In this document: positions 61,106-64,000 of the stretch, piece by piece
How the letters are laid out: each line of letters starts with the position of its first letter
Position numbering within the stretch: position 1 is the first letter of the stretch
Assembly (NCBI GenBank): GCA_905612355.1
Contig: CAJQRU010000019.1
Span: forward strand, 1-64,000
DNA length: 64,000 nucleotides
Reading direction: 5' to 3'
Source: an uncultured Gammaproteobacteria bacterium
GTDB lineage: Bacteria; Pseudomonadota; Gammaproteobacteria; Arenicellales; UBA868
Notes under the pieces: model-generated
Told to the model about the DNA's origin: nothing
The model's database searches: none
What the model saw: only the letters and a program-made list of their open reading frames with translations
Translations under genes and position numbers: made by a program

Positions 61106-63241
61106 TTAGGTAACCGCAAGATTGATTATCATATTCCAGTTCTTGCCGATGTGGACTGTCCATCCGGGAGGCACCAGAGTTGTTGAGTCATATTCTTCGA
61201 CAATAATAGGTCCTGATAATGGCTCCGCGCTCAACTGTGTTCGAGTAACAATCTTAGTATTAATCGGTCCCGTTTGAGGGTCTATAACTATTTTCCTTGC
61301 ACTATTATTTTCTGCTGGGTTTGTATCTTGGTAGTCCCACGCATGGTCGTGAGCGACTTCACGCGAAACGCGTGCCAGCATGCGGCAATTTACGATCTCG
61401 AAAACAGTTGACGAACCTCGGTGCCCATAGGTGCGCTCAAACTCTTTTTCAAAAGATGCGGTGGCTTCAGTAATTAAATTGTGGTCAATTGCAAAGTCGG
61501 TTAGTGGTATCGTTATTTCCGAACTTTGCCCTAGATAGCGAATGTCCATGAAGGCAGAACAATGAACGCTGCTTTCATCAAAACCTTCTTGTTTGGCTCG
61601 AGAAATCACTTCAATGTTCATTTGTTCGAAAACAGATTGCAACAAGGGGATCTGTAATTTATCGGTGGGCATGACTACAGATCTGATCGTGTGGTGTTCG
61701 ACCTGGGCTTCTAGGAGACCGAACGCGCTAAACAAGCCTGGAGCTGGGGGAACAATTACTGTTGTAATATTCAAGGATTGCGCAACATCGCAGGCGTGCA
61801 ACGGTCCAGCTCCACCAAAGGCCATAAGAACGAATTCCGCTGGGTCGCGCCCTCTCTCGACCGAAACAGATTTTATCGCTCGCACCATATTAGAATTTGC
61901 GATCGTGTAGACACCATGTGCGGCTTCCAACACATCGAGGCCTGTGGGTTTGGCGATGTGTTCGGAAACTGCGGCCTCAGCTAAAGATGGGTTAATTTTT
62001 AAAGCACCGCCTGCTAACGAATCTGGATTGAGATATCCAAGGACGAGATTAGCGTCGGTTACAGTTGGATATTGGTTCCCGAAGCCATAGCACGCGGGTC
62101 CGGGGTCAGCTCCAGCACTGTGCGGTCCTACTCGAACGGCACCAGCGGTATCGACTTGGGCGATACTGCCACCGCCGGCGCCGACTTCAGAAATATCAAC
62201 CACGGGGATTCGTAACAGATAACCGTTACCCCGGACCAGACGACTACTCACTGATATAGGAGAACCCACTTCATATTCACCCGCCCGTAGAATTTCACCT
62301 TGCTCAATAATGGAAGCCTTGGTTGTGGTTCCACCCATATCTAGAGTGATGACGTTAGGATAGTTGCCTTTCCTAGCCACTTCGGCCGCCGCAATCACCC
62401 CGGCTGCCGGACCCGACTCAATGATGGTTACTGGTTGTTTGCTCGCCGTGACCGATGGTATGAGTCCACCGTTAGATTGCATCACCAGTATAGGCGCAGA
62501 TACGGATAACCTTTTCAAGTTCTCACGCAGTTCATCAAGGTAGTGCCCAATGAGGGGTGCTACATAGGCATTGACGACCGTTGTACTGGTTCTTTCGAAC
62601 TCCTTTATTTCAGGTAGCACCTCATGCGATAGAGAGACATATACATCCGGCAGCTCGTTTCGAATGGTTTCACCGATCTCTTGTTCGTGCGATCGATTCA
62701 TGTAGGAGTGCAACAGGCACACCGCTACAGATGTGACGGATGCGTCACGTAACCGCTGTATGGCATCGTGTAAAGAGGACTTGTCAAGAGGTGTTGAAAT
62801 GTTACCGGCAGCATCTACTCGTTCGTTAACTTCACATCGAAGAAAACGATCCACTAGGGGCGCTGGCTTTTGCCAGTTCAGATCATAGGAGAAGGGTATT
62901 CGAATGCGGCGAAGTTCGAGAACATCTCGAAACCCCTTAGTCGTAATAAGACCTGTCCGTGCTCCTTTCCGTTCCAGAATAGCATTCGTAGCGACAGTAG
63001 TCGCATGCACTATTTCATCAACTGATTCCCCATCAATGTTTTTTTGAGACAGGTATTTCTCGATTCCAGACACTATCGCCCTGGAATAATCATCAGGTGT
63101 GGATGGAACTTTCAGTTTATCGAGATGCTGATCGGCATTTGTGAATACCAAGTCAGTGAAAGTGCCGCCAATATCGACACCCACTCGCATTCCTGAGGGT
63201 AGAGGTATCATAGTTTCCGGTTTAGTTTGACTCTTTTTCAT
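61106..63241 (-). CDS. hyuA: hydantoinase/oxoprolinase subunit A (HyuA type)
   Basis: 711-aa ATP-dependent subunit. The ATPase phosphate site RVGVDIGGTFTDLVF lies near the N-terminus, followed by VHATTVATNAILERKGART, and the second phosphate motif is VITLDMGGTTTKASII, with ISEVGAGGGSIAQVD and GPGPACYG-like block (SAGADPGPACYG). Paired with HyuB it opens 5-membered cyclic amides such as hydantoins, N-methylhydantoin or 5-oxoproline. The ATG at 63241 overlaps the end of hyuB by 20 bp; ATGs at 63211 and 63190 would avoid this. Confidence 0.92.
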   Translation of the reverse strand: MKKSQTKPETMIPLPSGMRVGVDIGGTFTDLVFTNADQHLDKLKVPSTPDDYSRAIVSGIEKYLSQKNIDGESVDEIVHATTVATNAILERKGARTGLITTKGFRDVLELRRIRIPFSYDLNWQKPAPLVDRFLRCEVNERVDAAGNISTPLDKSSLHDAIQRLRDASVTSVAVCLLHSYMNRSHEQEIGETIRNELPDVYVSLSHEVLPEIKEFERTSTTVVNAYVAPLIGHYLDELRENLKRLSVSAPILVMQSNGGLIPSVTASKQPVTIIESGPAAGVIAAAEVARKGNYPNVITLDMGGTTTKASIIEQGEILRAGEYEVGSPISVSSRLVRGNGYLLRIPVVDISEVGAGGGSIAQVDTAGAVRVGPHSAGADPGPACYGFGNQYPTVTDANLVLGYLNPDSLAGGALKINPSLAEAAVSEHIAKPTGLDVLEAAHGVYTIANSNMVRAIKSVSVERGRDPAEFVLMAFGGAGPLHACDVAQSLNITTVIVPPAPGLFSAFGLLEAQVEHHTIRSVVMPTDKLQIPLLQSVFEQMNIEVISRAKQEGFDESSVHCSAFMDIRYLGQSSEITIPLTDFAIDHNLITEATASFEKEFERTYGHRGSSTVFEIVNCRMLARVSREVAHDHAWDYQDTNPAENNSARKIVIDPQTGPINTKIVTRTQLSAEPLSGPIIVEEYDSTTLVPPGWTVHIGKNWNMIINLAVT

Positions 63242-64000
63242 GGGCTCCCCGGAGGATTTCGGTCGCGGGTTCGTCGACAGACCACGGCGGGCCGTTCAGG
63301 CAGACGCCGTACATTTCCTCAGCGGCTTCTTTGGTCACTTTGTCATTGATGACATCCGATAAAACCAGGCTGGGGTCTCGTTCAAAAGGACTTCCATAAC
63401 CGCCAGACCCGGCGGTCGTGTGGCAGATAGATTGTCCCTTTTTTATCTGTCGCACGAATTTTGTGGGTAATTGTTCAGAACAACCTTGCTCAATTAGTTC
63501 GTTGTTAGAGGGCGCGCCTGATTTACCACCGTAAAGTCCATACGGGGGATGCATACGACGATCAGATCGAAGTTGAATTGTTGCGGACTCGCCCAGATAC
63601 GTAAGCTGTCTGCGTACAGCCATTCCACCGCGCCACTTACCAGCTCCTCCGCTGTCTGTTACTAATTCATATTTATCTACTTGCAGGGGGGATTGTTTCT
63701 CTACCATCTCGCATGGTGCATTCCCTACGTTTGCTGCAGGATTCGCTACACCGTCCAAACCATCACGATTCAGGCCTCCCCCCCAGTTGCCCATCACAGC
63801 CTCTCGAAACATATTGAAGCGCCCATCAATGTCGTAGCCAGAAATACTGTAACTCGTCGTGCCTCCCTCACCGGGTGCTCTTATGCGCTTCGGCACGGCG
63901 AAAGAAAGTGCACCAGTGATGGCATCTATAACTCGAAAGCCAGTCACGCCACGGGCTGCACAGGCACCCGGAGCCCGGGGATTGAGAATCGACCCCAGTT
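63222..64000 (-). CDS. hyuB: hydantoinase/oxoprolinase subunit B (HyuB type), partial
   Basis: C-terminal part (about 259 codons) of a HyuB subunit; the frame runs off the right edge of the window, so the start is not seen. Family features are AARGVTGFRVIDAI, the glycine-rich NWGGGLNRDG, VEKQSPLQVDKYELVTDSGG, GGKSGAPSNN, and TAGSGGYGSPFERDP near the C-terminus. It is upstream of, and overlaps, hyuA. A missing residue cannot be judged without the N-terminal half. Confidence 0.9.
   Translation of the reverse strand, partial: LGSILNPRAPGACAARGVTGFRVIDAITGALSFAVPKRIRAPGEGGTTSYSISGYDIDGRFNMFREAVMGNWGGGLNRDGLDGVANPAANVGNAPCEMVEKQSPLQVDKYELVTDSGGAGKWRGGMAVRRQLTYLGESATIQLRSDRRMHPPYGLYGGKSGAPSNNELIEQGCSEQLPTKFVRQIKKGQSICHTTAGSGGYGSPFERDPSLVLSDVINDKVTKEAAEEMYGVCLNGPPWSVDEPATEILRGAHEKESN

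Overview
The window looks like a chromosomal segment of a free-living, respiring, probably marine proteobacterium, most likely gammaproteobacterial. The c-type cytochrome maturation genes, glutathione-dependent formaldehyde dehydrogenase, a MoxR/DUF58/TgpA operon and a CspA-type gene next to a small Lys-rich protein are all common in that group. A DmdA-like demethylase points to a marine setting. The lineage is inferred from gene content only: no rRNA or tRNA gene was seen.

Left part (1-28.9 kb) is dense and intact. It opens with a bacterial version of the URC pyrimidine-breakdown pair (URC4, URC1), then frmA. A long minus-strand run follows: fhs, a DapA-family gene, ccmC, ccmD, ccmE, ccmF, ccmH, ccmI. 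It has no ccmG between ccmF and ccmH, and no ccmA/ccmB next to ccmC. A plus-strand operon comes next (2OG-Fe(II) oxygenase-like protein, MoxR ATPase, DUF58, TgpA-type transglutaminase), then a small MaoC, carbamoylase and SDR group. A luciferase-like oxidoreductase and a complete LIV-type ABC transporter (livKGFHM) lie on the minus strand. A 7-bp tandem repeat separates livK from an aldo/keto reductase. A sulfotransferase gene meets, tail to tail, an unusual pair: a HisI-like cyclohydrolase and an OMP-decarboxylase-like protein.

Middle and right parts (28.9-58.7 kb) are looser and partly decaying. I found an amidohydrolase pseudogene with a large internal deletion, a monooxygenase-fold pseudogene with two in-frame stops, a C-terminally truncated 2-hydroxyacid dehydrogenase running into dmdA, a chimeric Sel1/EF-hand reading frame, and four fragments of tyrosine-recombinase C-termini. 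Between them are intact catabolic and detoxification genes: isomerase, epoxide hydrolase, two nitroreductases around a GST, amidohydrolase with crotonase and CoA-transferase, GFA protein, deaminase, deacylase, MFS transporter, amidohydrolase of the M20 family, RDD protein, GlcG-like protein, an Fe-S protein, a cold-shock protein and a MATE-like transporter. Two small genes (DUF1272, 57 aa, and a Lys-rich 54-aa protein) also lie here.

Right edge (58.7-64 kb): a PEP-mutase/isocitrate-lyase family gene converges on a minus-strand run of hyuB (cut by the window end), hyuA and an MmgE/PrpD protein.

Functional themes are one-carbon handling (frmA, fhs, DmdA-like, GFA), breakdown of N-C bonds and heterocycles (URC1/URC4, carbamoylase, hydantoinase, several amidohydrolases) and CoA-linked catabolism. 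The best candidate for something undescribed is the HisI-like/OMPDC-like pair at 27.8-28.9 kb.
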